A stretch of DNA of 64,000 nt from JAOUEA01 sp963821925 (GCA_963821925.1 CAWGFO010000002.1:248001-312000); one strand, 5' to 3'. Shown: positions 1 through 8,212, counted from the stretch's first letter. Numbers and translations are program-made. The notes: generated from the letters alone by a model not told the origin.

Positions 1-1170
1 TACGACCCGACCCGCGGCGGGGATCCGGTGTTGTGGCAACACCTGTTCTGGCTGTTCGGCCACCCCGAGGTCTACATCCTGATCCTGCCGGCGTTCGGGA
101 TCATCAGCGAGGTTCTCCCGGTCTTCAGCCGCAAGCCCCTGTTCGGCTACCAGTTCGTGGTCTTCTCCGGGATCGCGATCGGGTTCATCGGCTTCGGCGT
201 GTGGGCGCACCACATGTTCGCGGTCGGCCTGGGGCCCGTGGCGAACACCGCGTTCGGCCTCTCGACGGCGATCATCGCCGTTCCCACGGGCGTCAAGATC
301 TTCAACTGGATGGGCACGATGTACAGAGGCGACCTGTGGTTCGCAACACCGATGCTCTTCTCGGTCGGCGCCGTCGCGATGTTCGTGATCGGCGGGCTCT
401 CGGGCGTCACCCACGCGATCGTCCCGTCCGACTACCAGCAGACCGACACCTATTACATCGTGGCGCACTTCCACTACGTGCTCTTCGGTGGCGCGATCTT
501 CGGCCTGTTCTCGGGGATGTACTTCTGGTGGCCGAAGATCTTCGGCCGGATGCTGAACGAGAAGGCCGGCAAGTGGCAGTTCTGGCTCCAGATCATCGGC
601 TTCAACATGGCGTTCGGACCGATGCACATCCTGGGGCTGCAGGGCATGATCCGCCGCGAGTACACCTACCCGGCCACGCTCGGCCTGACGTTCTGGAACC
701 AGGTCTCGACGGCCGGCGCGTACCTGATCGCGCTCGCGGTGCTGCTGTTCATCATCAACGTGATCCGTACGCAGCGGAAGCCGAAGGGACTCACGAACGA
801 GGATCCGTGGGACGCCCGCACGATCGAGTGGATGACCTCGTGTCCGCCGCCAGTGCACAACTTCGACGAGATCCCCACGATCCACTCGCTCGACGAGTTC
901 TGGCACCGCAAGTACGTCGAGGACCACAAGACCGGCACCCTCGTGCCGGTGCAGGCGGGCGCGGCGCCCGAGCACGATGAGGGGCACGACGCCCCGGGGC
1001 ACGCGATCCACCTGCCCAGCCCGTCCTTCTGGCCGTTGGTGGCCGCGATCGGGCTCCCGATCATCGGCTACGGCATCCTCTACTCGTGGTGGCTGGTCGG
1101 TCTCGGAGCGTTCGTGATGCTGGTCGGGTTCTACGGATGGGCCCTGGAGCCCTCGGTGGCGGAGGAGTAG
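1..1170 (+). CDS. ctaD: Cytochrome c oxidase subunit I, 3' part (5' end outside window)
   Basis: Catalytic heme-copper subunit of an aa3/caa3 terminal oxidase, which reduces O2 with electrons from cytochrome c and pumps protons. The reading frame is already open at base 1, so the N-terminal part with the low-spin heme ligand lies upstream. Visible family motifs are the CuB His and cross-linked Tyr in GHPEVY, the HH pair in VWAHHMF, and the heme a3/CuB region in YYIVAHFHYVLFGG. After the core there is a His/Asp-rich linker and an extra C-terminal hydrophobic pair, as in caa3-type enzymes. The stop is 2 nt before the subunit III start, so the genes are co-transcribed. Subunit II is not in the window and is probably upstream. 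Confidence 0.95.
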   Translation, partial: YDPTRGGDPVLWQHLFWLFGHPEVYILILPAFGIISEVLPVFSRKPLFGYQFVVFSGIAIGFIGFGVWAHHMFAVGLGPVANTAFGLSTAIIAVPTGVKIFNWMGTMYRGDLWFATPMLFSVGAVAMFVIGGLSGVTHAIVPSDYQQTDTYYIVAHFHYVLFGGAIFGLFSGMYFWWPKIFGRMLNEKAGKWQFWLQIIGFNMAFGPMHILGLQGMIRREYTYPATLGLTFWNQVSTAGAYLIALAVLLFIINVIRTQRKPKGLTNEDPWDARTIEWMTSCPPPVHNFDEIPTIHSLDEFWHRKYVEDHKTGTLVPVQAGAAPEHDEGHDAPGHAIHLPSPSFWPLVAAIGLPIIGYGILYSWWLVGLGAFVMLVGFYGWALEPSVAEE

Positions 1171-1172
1171 GC

Positions 1173-1799
1173 GTGGCTGAGGTCGCGATCGATCGGCCGC
1201 ACGGCGGCGGGGAGCACGAAGCCACGACGACGGGCCTGCCCAGCACCAAGCTGGCGATGTGGCTCTTCCTGGCCTCGGAGTGCCTCCTGTTCGGCGCGCT
1301 GATCACCACGTACGTGCTGTACCGGGGCCGCAGCGACGTGGGTCCGTACCCGGCCGACGTCTTCGACATCCCGTACACGTCGGTGTCGTCGTTCGTGCTG
1401 CTGTCCTCGTCGGTGACGATGGTGCTCGCGCTCGCCTCCGCGCAGAAGCGGGATATGGGGCGGATGCGCCTGTGGCTCGTGGCGACCGCGATGCTCGGGC
1501 TCACGTTCGTCGGCGGCCAGGTGTACGAGTTCACGACCTTCTACCACGAGGGCCTGAGCCTCTCGACGAACCTGTTCGGGACGACGTTCTACGTGCTGAC
1601 CGGGTTCCACGGGGTGCACGTCACCGTCGGCATCCTGATGCTGCTCTCGCTCGTGGGGATGTCGATGGGGGACCGGCTGCCCGATGAGCCGGCGTTCCCC
1701 GTCGAGATGGTCGGCCTGTACTGGCACTTCGTCGACATCGTCTGGATCGTGATCTTCACGATCGTGTACCTGATCCCGACCGGCGCGCCGCAACGGTGA
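1173..1799 (+). CDS. ctaE: Cytochrome c oxidase subunit III
   Basis: Membrane subunit III of the heme-copper oxidase, about 208 aa with five predicted membrane helices. The typical C-terminal signature YWHFVDIVWIVIFTIVYL and the GFHGVHV helix are present. A GTG at 1173 was chosen because it follows the ctaD stop by 2 nt and the N-terminus then reads VAEVAIDRPHGGG. An earlier in-frame GTG would extend far into ctaD. The stop overlaps the start of the next gene (TGATG). Confidence 0.93.
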   Translation: MAEVAIDRPHGGGEHEATTTGLPSTKLAMWLFLASECLLFGALITTYVLYRGRSDVGPYPADVFDIPYTSVSSFVLLSSSVTMVLALASAQKRDMGRMRLWLVATAMLGLTFVGGQVYEFTTFYHEGLSLSTNLFGTTFYVLTGFHGVHVTVGILMLLSLVGMSMGDRLPDEPAFPVEMVGLYWHFVDIVWIVIFTIVYLIPTGAPQR

Positions 1800-2164
1800 T
1801 GGGAGGCCCCGTGGAGGAGACGCCGTTCCAGAAGGAGCTCGGGGAGCGCGGGCTCGCCGACCCCTACGAGGGGAGCGCGCCCCACAAGGAGCACCCGAGC
1901 GCCAAGGAGTACATCCGGATCGGCATCATCCTGGGTGTCCTGACCGCGCTCGAGGTGGCGAGCTACTACGTCGACGTCAGCACCTCGATCCTGATCCCGA
2001 CGTTGTTCGTCCTGGCGTTCGTGAAGTTCGTCATGGTGGTGCTCTGGTTCATGCACCTGAAGTTCGACGACCGACGCTACGCTCGGTTCTTCGTGATGGG
2101 GATCGCGGGGGCGTTCACGCTCTACCTGATCGTGCTCATCACCTTCCGGACCTTCCTGGTGTAG
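1799..2164 (+). CDS. ctaF: Cytochrome c oxidase subunit IV family protein
   Basis: Small accessory membrane subunit (121 aa) of the caa3-type oxidase. It has a charged N-terminus of about 40 residues and then three hydrophobic helices, with the family-typical VKFVMVVLWFMHLKFD segment. The ATG at 1799 overlaps the ctaE stop (TGATG), which indicates translational coupling. A GTG one codon upstream would also fit. The position after subunits I and III matches the usual ctaCDEF order. The symbol is by position and family. Confidence 0.85.
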   Translation: MGGPVEETPFQKELGERGLADPYEGSAPHKEHPSAKEYIRIGIILGVLTALEVASYYVDVSTSILIPTLFVLAFVKFVMVVLWFMHLKFDDRRYARFFVMGIAGAFTLYLIVLITFRTFLV

Positions 2165-2170
2165 GGCGAC

Positions 2171-2995
2171 ATGCCGACCTGGCACCCGCATCCCGACGTC
2201 TGGCTCCTCTTCGGATCGATCGTCGCCGGCTACCTGATCGCCTGCCGTCGGCACGAGGAGGCGACCGGTGAGGCGACGCCGCGCCGCAAGCGCCGGCTGT
2301 TCCTGCTGGGCATGGGGGTGCTCTGGCTCGGCGCCGACTACCCGATCCACGATCTCGCCGAGAACTACCTGTACCTCATGCACATGGTGCAGCACATGCT
2401 CTTCACGCTCGTGGCCGCGCCGATCCTGATCGCGGGGATGCCGGCGTGGCTCCTGCGCGACCTGCTGCGCCCCCGGCTCGTGCGCACCGTCTGGCGGTTC
2501 CTCACCCGGCCCGTCGTGGCGCTGGTCTTCTTCAACGCCGTGCTGTTGTTCACGCACTGGCCGGCCGTGGTCGAGGCCTCGGTGGGCTCCGCGCTGCTGC
2601 ACTTCTCCCTGCACGTGCTGATCGTGTTCTCGGCGCTCGTGATGTGGTGGCCCGTGATGTCGCCGCTCCCCGAGATGCCGTCGCTGCCGGCGCCGGGACA
2701 GATGCTCTACCTGTTCTTCCAGTCGCTGGCCCCGACGATCCCGGCCTCGTTCCTCACGTTCGGGCACCACCCGCTGTACCCGATCTACGGGACCTTCCCT
2801 CGGATCTGGGGCGTGAACGTGCTGAGCGACCAGCTGGCGGCGGGGCTGATCATGAAGCTGATCGGCGGCATGATCCTGTGGGGCGTGATCGCGGCGATCT
2901 TCTTCCGCTGGGGCGCCCGTGAGGAGCGCGAGGGCTTCGATGCCCTCGCGTACCGTGACGTCGAACGAGACATCCAGGCGGAGCTGAGTCGATGA
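2171..2995 (+). CDS. ctaG: Cytochrome c oxidase assembly factor CtaG (caa3_CtaG family)
   Basis: Polytopic membrane protein, 274 aa, with about seven hydrophobic segments. The segment HMVQHMLFTLVAAPILIAG is characteristic of the caa3_CtaG family, which is needed for copper delivery or assembly of caa3 oxidase in Bacillus (it is unrelated to the Cox11-type CtaG). It starts 6 nt after the subunit IV stop, and its own stop overlaps the next ATG (ATGA at 2992). The copper-protein gene that follows fits a role in CuA/CuB maturation. Confidence 0.85.
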   Translation: MPTWHPHPDVWLLFGSIVAGYLIACRRHEEATGEATPRRKRRLFLLGMGVLWLGADYPIHDLAENYLYLMHMVQHMLFTLVAAPILIAGMPAWLLRDLLRPRLVRTVWRFLTRPVVALVFFNAVLLFTHWPAVVEASVGSALLHFSLHVLIVFSALVMWWPVMSPLPEMPSLPAPGQMLYLFFQSLAPTIPASFLTFGHHPLYPIYGTFPRIWGVNVLSDQLAAGLIMKLIGGMILWGVIAAIFFRWGAREEREGFDALAYRDVERDIQAELSR

Positions 2996-4284
2996 GCGAT
3001 GGCAAGAACCGGGAGGGCCTGCTCCTTCCCATCCTGATCCCCCTCGGAGCCCTGGTCGTGATCGGGCTCGTGCTGTTCGGCTTCTCCCGGATCCTGCTGG
3101 CGATCTCGCACAACGCGGCGACGGTGGTGGCGCTCGTGGTCGCCGCGGGGATCGTGGCGACGGCGGCGTTCGTGGCGTCGCGGCAGAAGGTCACGGGCGG
3201 ATCGCTGCTCTCGATGGTCGGGGTCACGGCCGGCATCGCGATGATGATGGGCGGCGTCGCGCTCGTGGCCGTGGGGCCCGAGAAGAAGGCCGAAGGCGGC
3301 GGCGAGGCGCAGGTCGTCGCGCTCGCGGCGCCCCCCGGGGCGGCGGCCGACGGGTTCGACACGGACACGCTGGCGGTCCAGGCCGACGTGCCGATCGCGC
3401 TCGAGTTCGACAACCAGGACCCGAACGTCCCGCACAACGTCGTGATCTTCGACGGTCCGGACGAGAAGGCGCCCGAGCTGTTCAAGGGCGAGCTGGTGAC
3501 GGGGCCCGCGAAGGTGCCGTACCAGGTGGACGCGCTCCCGGCGGGCAGCTACTTCTTCCACTGCGAGGTGCACCCGGCCACGATGCAGGGCGTGATCGAC
3601 GCCGGCGAGGGCGGAGGCGGCGGCGCCGGCGGAGGCGGCGGCCCGACGTTGGTCGCGCAAGGGATCGCGTTCGACACCGACACCGTGAACCTGCCGGCCG
3701 ACACCCCGACGACGCTCACCTTCGAGAACAAGGACGCGAACACGCCGCACAACTTCGCGATCTATGAAGACGACTCGGCCACGACCCCGCTGTTCCAGGG
3801 CGACATCGTGACCGGGCCGGCCACGGTCGAGTTCAAGATCCCCGCGATCCCGGCGGGCACGTACTACTTCCAGTGCGACGTCCACCCGAACATGAATGGG
3901 AAGGTCGTCGTCGGAGAGGCCGGCGGCGGGGGAGGCGGCGGAGGATCGCCGACCGAAGCGCCCTCGGCACCACCGAGCGGGACCGGGGAGTCGGCCACGG
4001 CCTCGATCGCGGCGGCCGGTCTCGAGTTCGACACGAGCACGCTCTCGTTCCCGGCGAACTCGCCGGTGATCCTGACGTTCGACAACCAGGACGACGTGAA
4101 CACGACGGGTCCGCACAACGTCTCGATCTACACCGACGACACGCTGGCGGAGAGCCTCTTCAAGGGCGACCTCGTGAACGGGCCTGCCACGGTCGACTAC
4201 CAGGTGCCCGCCCTGCAACCGGGCGAGTACTACTTCCAGTGCGACGTGCATCCCACGATGACGGGGACGGTCTCGGTCAGCTGA
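2992..4284 (+). CDS. Membrane-anchored protein with three tandem cupredoxin domains
   Basis: 430 aa. Three N-terminal hydrophobic helices (about 10-32, 41-61, 70-92) are followed by three repeats of one cupredoxin-like domain (about 105-203, 218-305, 336-430), joined by Gly-rich linkers at about 204-217 and 306-335. Each repeat has the type 1 copper pattern: a PHN histidine, then C-x2-H-P-x-M or a close variant (CEVHPATM, CDVHPNM, CDVHPTM). It overlaps the ctaG stop by 4 bases, so it belongs to the oxidase operon. It is inferred to carry electrons to the oxidase or to store and deliver copper at the outer face of the membrane. No close named homologue is recognised. Confidence 0.85.
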   Translation: MSDGKNREGLLLPILIPLGALVVIGLVLFGFSRILLAISHNAATVVALVVAAGIVATAAFVASRQKVTGGSLLSMVGVTAGIAMMMGGVALVAVGPEKKAEGGGEAQVVALAAPPGAAADGFDTDTLAVQADVPIALEFDNQDPNVPHNVVIFDGPDEKAPELFKGELVTGPAKVPYQVDALPAGSYFFHCEVHPATMQGVIDAGEGGGGGAGGGGGPTLVAQGIAFDTDTVNLPADTPTTLTFENKDANTPHNFAIYEDDSATTPLFQGDIVTGPATVEFKIPAIPAGTYYFQCDVHPNMNGKVVVGEAGGGGGGGGSPTEAPSAPPSGTGESATASIAAAGLEFDTSTLSFPANSPVILTFDNQDDVNTTGPHNVSIYTDDTLAESLFKGDLVNGPATVDYQVPALQPGEYYFQCDVHPTMTGTVSVS

Positions 4285-4296
4285 CGCGGGTCGCGA

Positions 4297-4311
4297 GGCC
4301 CGTCCCGGGCC
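4297..4311 (+). terminator. Short GC hairpin after the oxidase operon
   Basis: GGCCCG, loop TCC, CGGGCC, 13 nt after the cupredoxin gene stop. There is no T-run, so it may be only a weak terminator or a chance GC hairpin. Confidence 0.3.
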
Positions 4312-4332
4312 GCTGGTAGCGTGGTCGTCACG

Positions 4333-4880
4333 ATGCGCAAGGTGCTCGTCGCCGTCCTGGTCGTGGCCGCCGCCGTCGGCGCCTACGCCCTGTTCCTGTC
4401 CCGCGGTGACGCCGACGAGGTGGGCGGGCGCCGTCGCGATGAGCGAGCCCTCTGCCGGCTCTCGAGGGCGACGCCGTCTCGGGCGGCACGGTCGACCTGG
4501 CCGACTTCCGCGGCGACGTGACGGTGGTGAACGTCTGGGCAACCTGGTGCGGCCCGTGCCGCCGGGAGCAGCCGGGCCTCGTGCGGGCGGCGAAGCGCTA
4601 CGCGGACCGCGGGGTGCGCTTCGTCGGGCTGAACTACCAGGACAACCGGGCGGCCGCGCAGGCATGGGTCGACGAGTTCGGCGTGCCGTACGAGAGCCTC
4701 TTCGACGAGAGCGGGCAGCTACGCCGACGACCTCGGGCTTCGCTGTACTGCCCGACACGTACATCGTCGACGCCGGCGGCACGATCCGGTGGGCGATCTA
4801 CGGGGAGACGAGCGAGGCCGAGGTGTCGGAGCTGCTCGACGAGGTGCTCGCCGAGCAGGCCGCCGCCGACCGGCGCCTGA
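4333..4880 (+). pseudogene. TlpA/ResA-like thiol-disulfide protein, frame-broken
   Basis: Pieces of one membrane-anchored thioredoxin-fold protein lie in successive frames. A signal anchor MRKVLVAVLVVAAAVGAYAL is in the frame of 4333. From about 4443 the next frame gives LADFRGDVTVVNVWATWCGP with a WCGPC active site (about 4545-4560). A short YADDLG piece follows at 4720-4737. A third frame from about 4736 gives FAVLPDTYIVDAGGTIRWAI. The last frame has no stop before 7666, while the TGA at 4878-4880 is in the WCGPC frame, so a fourth shift near 4870 is likely. Such proteins act in cytochrome c or CuA maturation, which fits the neighbourhood. The breaks may be decay or assembly indels. Confidence 0.7.
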
Positions 4881-4897
4881 CGGGCCGCGCGGACCCG

Positions 4898-6715
4898 TCA
4901 GAGGAGGGCGTCGAGCGCGACCGCGCCGAAGAGCGCCGCCAGGTACACGATCGAGTACTTGAACAGGGCCCAGCTGCCGTCGGCGCTCGGGCGGCGCCAC
5001 AGCACGAGCGCCCGGTACACGAACACCCCGCCGGTCCCGACCGCGGTGGCCAGGTAGATCGGGCCCATCGACGCGACCGGGTACAGCAGCAGCGTCGTCC
5101 CGAAGAGCGCCAGCGAGTACAGGAAGATCTGCCGCCGGGTCTCGTCGTCGCCCTTGACCACCGGGAGCATCGGCACGCCGGCCGCCGCGTAGTCGCCGCT
5201 GAAGCGCATCGCCAGGGCCCAGAAGTGCGGCGGGGTCCAGACGAAGACGATCGCGAACAGGATCCAGGCGGGCGCCGCGAGCGTGCCGGTGACGGCCGCC
5301 CAGCCGACGAGGGCCGGCACCGCGCCCGCCGCCCCGCCGATCACGATGTTCTGTGCGGTGGAACGCTTCAGCCACATCGTGTACACGAAGACGTAGAACG
5401 CGATCGCCGAGAGCGCGAGGGTCGCGGCGAGCACGTTCACGGTGATCGAGAGGAACAGGTACGAGATCGCGCCCAACACGAAGCCGAAGCCGAGGGCCTT
5501 CTCGGGCGTGACCGCGTGAGCGGGGAGCGGCCGCTGGCGGGTGCGCTTCATCACCTCGTCGATGTCACGGTCGAGGTACATGTTGACCGCGTTCGCCGAC
5601 CCGGCGGCGAGCGATCCACCCACGAGCGTCGCGAGGATCAGCCAGATCGGGGGCATCCCCCCCGCGGCCAGCATCATCGCCGGCACGGTGGTGATCAGCA
5701 GCAGGACGATGATGCGGGGCTTCGTCAAGCGGTAGTAGGCCGTGATCGTGTCGCGCGCCGACGGCGTGCCGACCGCCTCGCCCGTCTCCTCGACGACGGG
5801 ATCGGGGTGACCGGACCCCCCCGACCGCGCCCGGCCCCAGGCGACCGTCGCGAGCGCCACCTCCGTGGCCCAGATCAGCACCGCGAACGCCACGTGGAGC
5901 ACGACCGCCCACGGCTTCAACCGCGAGAACACGTTGGCGGCCCCGACGGCGATCTGCGCCACGAAGAAGACCAGTCCGAGCGTGGCCAGGCGCACGAGCG
6001 CCGGCGACCGGTCGGTCATCGTGCGGGCCCGCACCATCACCCACAGGACCAGCAGGAACGCCGCGAGCGCGAGCACCCGGTGCAGGAACATCGGGGTGGT
6101 CACCCCGCCCAGCGTGGGCACCAGCCGACCGTCCATCAGGGGCCAGTCCTGGAACGCCAGCCCCGCCTCGGGCCCCTTCGCCCGGATGTAGGTGCCGACG
6201 AGCAGCAGGGCGCCGGTGACGCCTGCCGACCAGAGCGTCAGCCGCGCGAAGCCGCGCGACACCGCCCGGTCGACCCCGGCGGCAGGCAGCGTGAGCGAGG
6301 CGGCGGCGACGTACACGACGCAGGCGATCAGCGCGAGCGCCACCACGAAGTGCGCGGTCACCCACCACGGGTCGAGCTCGGTCGCGACGACCTTCGCGCC
6401 GAGCACGGCCTGGCCGAGCACGAGCGGGAACGAGGCGATCGAGGGCCAGAGGATCCGCGGCTCGTCCCGGCGGTCGAACCAGGCCAGGACCCCCAGCCCC
6501 AGCGTCAAGCAGATCACCAGGAACGCGAAGGCCCGGTGGGAGAACTCGATCAGCGAGTGCACCGTGCCGCTCGGGAAGAGCTGCCCGGGATAGCACTGCG
6601 GCCAGGTCGAGCAGCCGAGCCCCGATCCGGTTCCGCGCACGAGGCCGCCGACCGCGAAGAGCACGACCGTGACGACGGCGGTGGCGACGGCGAGCTTCTG
6701 GAAGCGGGTGCGCAT
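4898..6715 (-). CDS. ctaA-ctaB: Fused heme A synthase (CtaA) and heme O synthase (CtaB)
   Basis: A 605-aa two-domain membrane enzyme. Residues 1-295 are CtaA/COX15-like, with eight helices, His60, His121, His212 and His274 at positions close to the four heme ligands of Bacillus CtaA, and a Cys pair at 35/41. A soluble linker (296-320) leads to a UbiA-type CtaB domain (321-605) with NAVNMYLDRDID at about 375-386. CtaB farnesylates protoheme to heme O and CtaA oxidises heme O to heme A, so both steps sit on one chain. The ATG at 6715 starts right at the CtaA N-terminus. An earlier in-frame start only adds residues antisense to the neighbouring gene. It lies opposite the oxidase operon it serves. 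Confidence 0.9.
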   Translation of the reverse strand: MRTRFQKLAVATAVVTVVLFAVGGLVRGTGSGLGCSTWPQCYPGQLFPSGTVHSLIEFSHRAFAFLVICLTLGLGVLAWFDRRDEPRILWPSIASFPLVLGQAVLGAKVVATELDPWWVTAHFVVALALIACVVYVAAASLTLPAAGVDRAVSRGFARLTLWSAGVTGALLLVGTYIRAKGPEAGLAFQDWPLMDGRLVPTLGGVTTPMFLHRVLALAAFLLVLWVMVRARTMTDRSPALVRLATLGLVFFVAQIAVGAANVFSRLKPWAVVLHVAFAVLIWATEVALATVAWGRARSGGSGHPDPVVEETGEAVGTPSARDTITAYYRLTKPRIIVLLLITTVPAMMLAAGGMPPIWLILATLVGGSLAAGSANAVNMYLDRDIDEVMKRTRQRPLPAHAVTPEKALGFGFVLGAISYLFLSITVNVLAATLALSAIAFYVFVYTMWLKRSTAQNIVIGGAAGAVPALVGWAAVTGTLAAPAWILFAIVFVWTPPHFWALAMRFSGDYAAAGVPMLPVVKGDDETRRQIFLYSLALFGTTLLLYPVASMGPIYLATAVGTGGVFVYRALVLWRRPSADGSWALFKYSIVYLAALFGAVALDALL

Positions 6716-6778
6716 GGGGGCCGGCTCATGATATCCGCCGAGCGCGGCCCTGGCCGACCGGATTGGGATACTGCCCGC

Positions 6779-7666
6779 ATGACGACCGCGTCGAAGGCCG
6801 AGATCGCCGCCTCGCTCGCGGACCTCCGGGACCGCGTCGACGCCGTCCTCGACCGGTTCCTCGCGGCCGTCGCGGACGAGCTCCAGGACGTGGAACCGGC
6901 GACCGCCCCGCTCGTCGCCGAGATCCGTCGTCTGCTCGCCGCCGGCGGCAAGCGCCTGCGACCCGCGTGCTGCTACTGGGGCTACCGGGCGACGGGAGGC
7001 CGCGACGGGACGCCGATCGTGCGGGCCTCGGCCGCGCTCGAGCTCCTCCACACGATGGCGCTCGTGCACGACGACCTGATGGACGAGGCCGCCACGCGAC
7101 GTGGCGTCTCGTCCGTACATGTCCACCTGGAGGCCGGGTTCGCGTCGATCGCCGACCCCGTCGCGCGCCGACGGGCGGCGGTCTCGGGCGCCATCATCGC
7201 GGGCGACCTCGCCGCGGTGCTCGCGGATCGCCTGTTCCTGGAGGCGGGGTTCGACCCCTCGGCGACCGTCGATGCCCTCGGCCGCTATCACCGGATGCGG
7301 ACGGCGATGGCCGCGGGTCAGTTCCTCGACGTCGCGGGGGCGGCGGCGCGCGACGAGGGCGTCGCCCGCAATGCGGCGGCCCTCAAGGGCGGCGAGTACA
7401 GCGTGGCCGGTCCCCTCGAGATCGGCGCCGCGCTGGGAAGAGCGACCGAGGCGCAGCGCGCGGCGCTCGCGCGGTTCGGTCGGCCGCTCGGCGAGGCCTT
7501 CCAGCTTCGCGACGACCTGCTCGACGGCGAGGGAGCGCACGGGGCCACGCCCGCGCTGGTCAACGCCCTCGTCGAGGAGGCGCGCGACGCGCTCGATCCC
7601 GCGGTGCTCGGCCCCGAGGCCGTGGCCGCCCTCCGCACCCTGGCCGACAGGATGGTGATGGCTTGA
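6779..7666 (+). CDS. Trans-polyprenyl diphosphate synthase family protein
   Basis: 295 aa. The first Asp-rich motif is VHDDLMDEA (about 97-105) and the second is QLRDDLLDGEG near residue 245, with GGKRLRP near 56-62 for diphosphate binding. The family condenses isopentenyl diphosphate into the polyprenyl chain of menaquinone or carotenoid precursors. The ATG at 6779 follows a possible -10 (GATACT, 6768-6773), and the gene diverges from ctaA-ctaB with a 63-nt gap. Its stop overlaps the next start (TTGA). Product chain length cannot be told from sequence. A second synthase is at 23998. Confidence 0.85.
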   Translation: MTTASKAEIAASLADLRDRVDAVLDRFLAAVADELQDVEPATAPLVAEIRRLLAAGGKRLRPACCYWGYRATGGRDGTPIVRASAALELLHTMALVHDDLMDEAATRRGVSSVHVHLEAGFASIADPVARRRAAVSGAIIAGDLAAVLADRLFLEAGFDPSATVDALGRYHRMRTAMAAGQFLDVAGAAARDEGVARNAAALKGGEYSVAGPLEIGAALGRATEAQRAALARFGRPLGEAFQLRDDLLDGEGAHGATPALVNALVEEARDALDPAVLGPEAVAALRTLADRMVMA

Positions 7667-8088
7667 CCGACGATCTCGAGACCCTTAGACGGGCGTTCCG
7701 CGACGTCCCGGTCTGCCGGGTGGCGACGATGCGCGCCGACGGCGGTCCTCACCTGGCCGCGCGATGGTTCGTCTGGCGCGAGGACGGGCTGTGGGTCGCC
7801 ACGCGCGTGGGCGACACGACCTGGGAGCTCGCGACCCGCGATCCCCGGGTGTCGATCCTGATCGACCGTGGGCGCGACTGGGTCGAGCTCGCGGGCGTCC
7901 GTGTCGACGGCGTGGCCGAGCTCTTCCCGGCCGAGCATCCTGACCTGCGAGCGCCGATGTCGGCCTGGCACGAGAAGTACCGGCCGATGCTCGCCGGCGA
8001 CGGCTTCGAGCGGCTCACGGCCGAGGTCCCCGTGCTCGGATTCCTGCACGTGGCGCCGGCTCGCCTCGACGCGTGGGACCACCGCTGA
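7663..8088 (+). CDS. Pyridoxamine 5'-phosphate oxidase-fold (FMN/F420-type) protein
   Basis: 141 aa, a single split-barrel domain. The pattern VCRVATMRADGGPHLAARWF, then LWVATRVGDTTWELATRDPR, is typical of the small PNPOx-like flavin or F420-binding reductases common in actinobacteria. The TTG start at 7663 overlaps the preceding stop, which implies coupling to the polyprenyl synthase gene. A downstream ATG (7729) would lose the first strand. Substrate unknown. Confidence 0.75.
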   Translation: MTDDLETLRRAFRDVPVCRVATMRADGGPHLAARWFVWREDGLWVATRVGDTTWELATRDPRVSILIDRGRDWVELAGVRVDGVAELFPAEHPDLRAPMSAWHEKYRPMLAGDGFERLTAEVPVLGFLHVAPARLDAWDHR

Positions 8089-8150
8089 ATCGGGCGATCG
8101 CGGCGACGAGCTGGGGGATTGCGGCAACTCGGGGTGCGTCGTAGCCTCGC

Positions 8151-8168
8151 TCGTGAAGGATTTCACGA
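8151..8168. promoter_or_regulatory. Rex-like operator 1 upstream of the nuo operon
   Basis: TCGTGAAGGATTTCACGA is a perfect 7+7 inverted repeat around 4 nt. It matches 12 of the 14 half-site positions of the Rex-type site TTGTGAA-N4-TTCACAA. It lies just upstream of a possible -10 at 8175-8180. A CRP-type reading (TGTGA-N6-TCACA) is possible but weaker here. Confidence 0.6.
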
Positions 8169-8174
8169 GTGCGG

Positions 8175-8180
8175 TACCCT
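8175..8180 (+). promoter_or_regulatory. Possible -10 element (TACCCT) of the nuo operon promoter
   Basis: TACCCT fits the TANNNT actinobacterial -10 pattern and lies between the two operator-like palindromes. The -35 region would fall inside operator 1. Transcription would start near 8187, just before operator 2. Confidence 0.4.
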
Positions 8181-8194
8181 CTTGGCCATGCACC

Positions 8195-8212
8195 TTGTGA
8201 AATCTTTCACAA
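8195..8212. promoter_or_regulatory. Rex-like operator 2 (perfect consensus palindrome)
   Basis: TTGTGAAATCTTTCACAA matches TTGTGAA-N4-TTCACAA exactly, the binding site known for the NADH/NAD+-sensing repressor Rex, which controls nuo and cyd operons in Streptomyces. It also satisfies the CRP-type TGTGA-N6-TCACA, so the regulator is inferred. Its centre is 44 bp from operator 1 and it lies about 30 nt before the first gene of the operon. Confidence 0.7.

Noticed and set aside
2785..4782. Long minus-strand open frames opposite the oxidase and nuo genes
   Set aside because: They are rich in Arg, His, Asp and Glu and mirror GC-rich codons of the plus-strand genes. No domain or ribosome-binding site is recognised.
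4898..7540. An 880-codon version of the CtaA-CtaB fusion
   Set aside because: The first 275 codons are antisense to the polyprenyl synthase gene. The protein properly begins at the ATG at 6715.
4406..7666. A 1086-codon open frame joining a thioredoxin-like tail to a polyprenyl synthase
   Set aside because: Its middle 1.9 kb is antisense to the ctaA-ctaB fusion. Only the ends are real pieces of two different genes.
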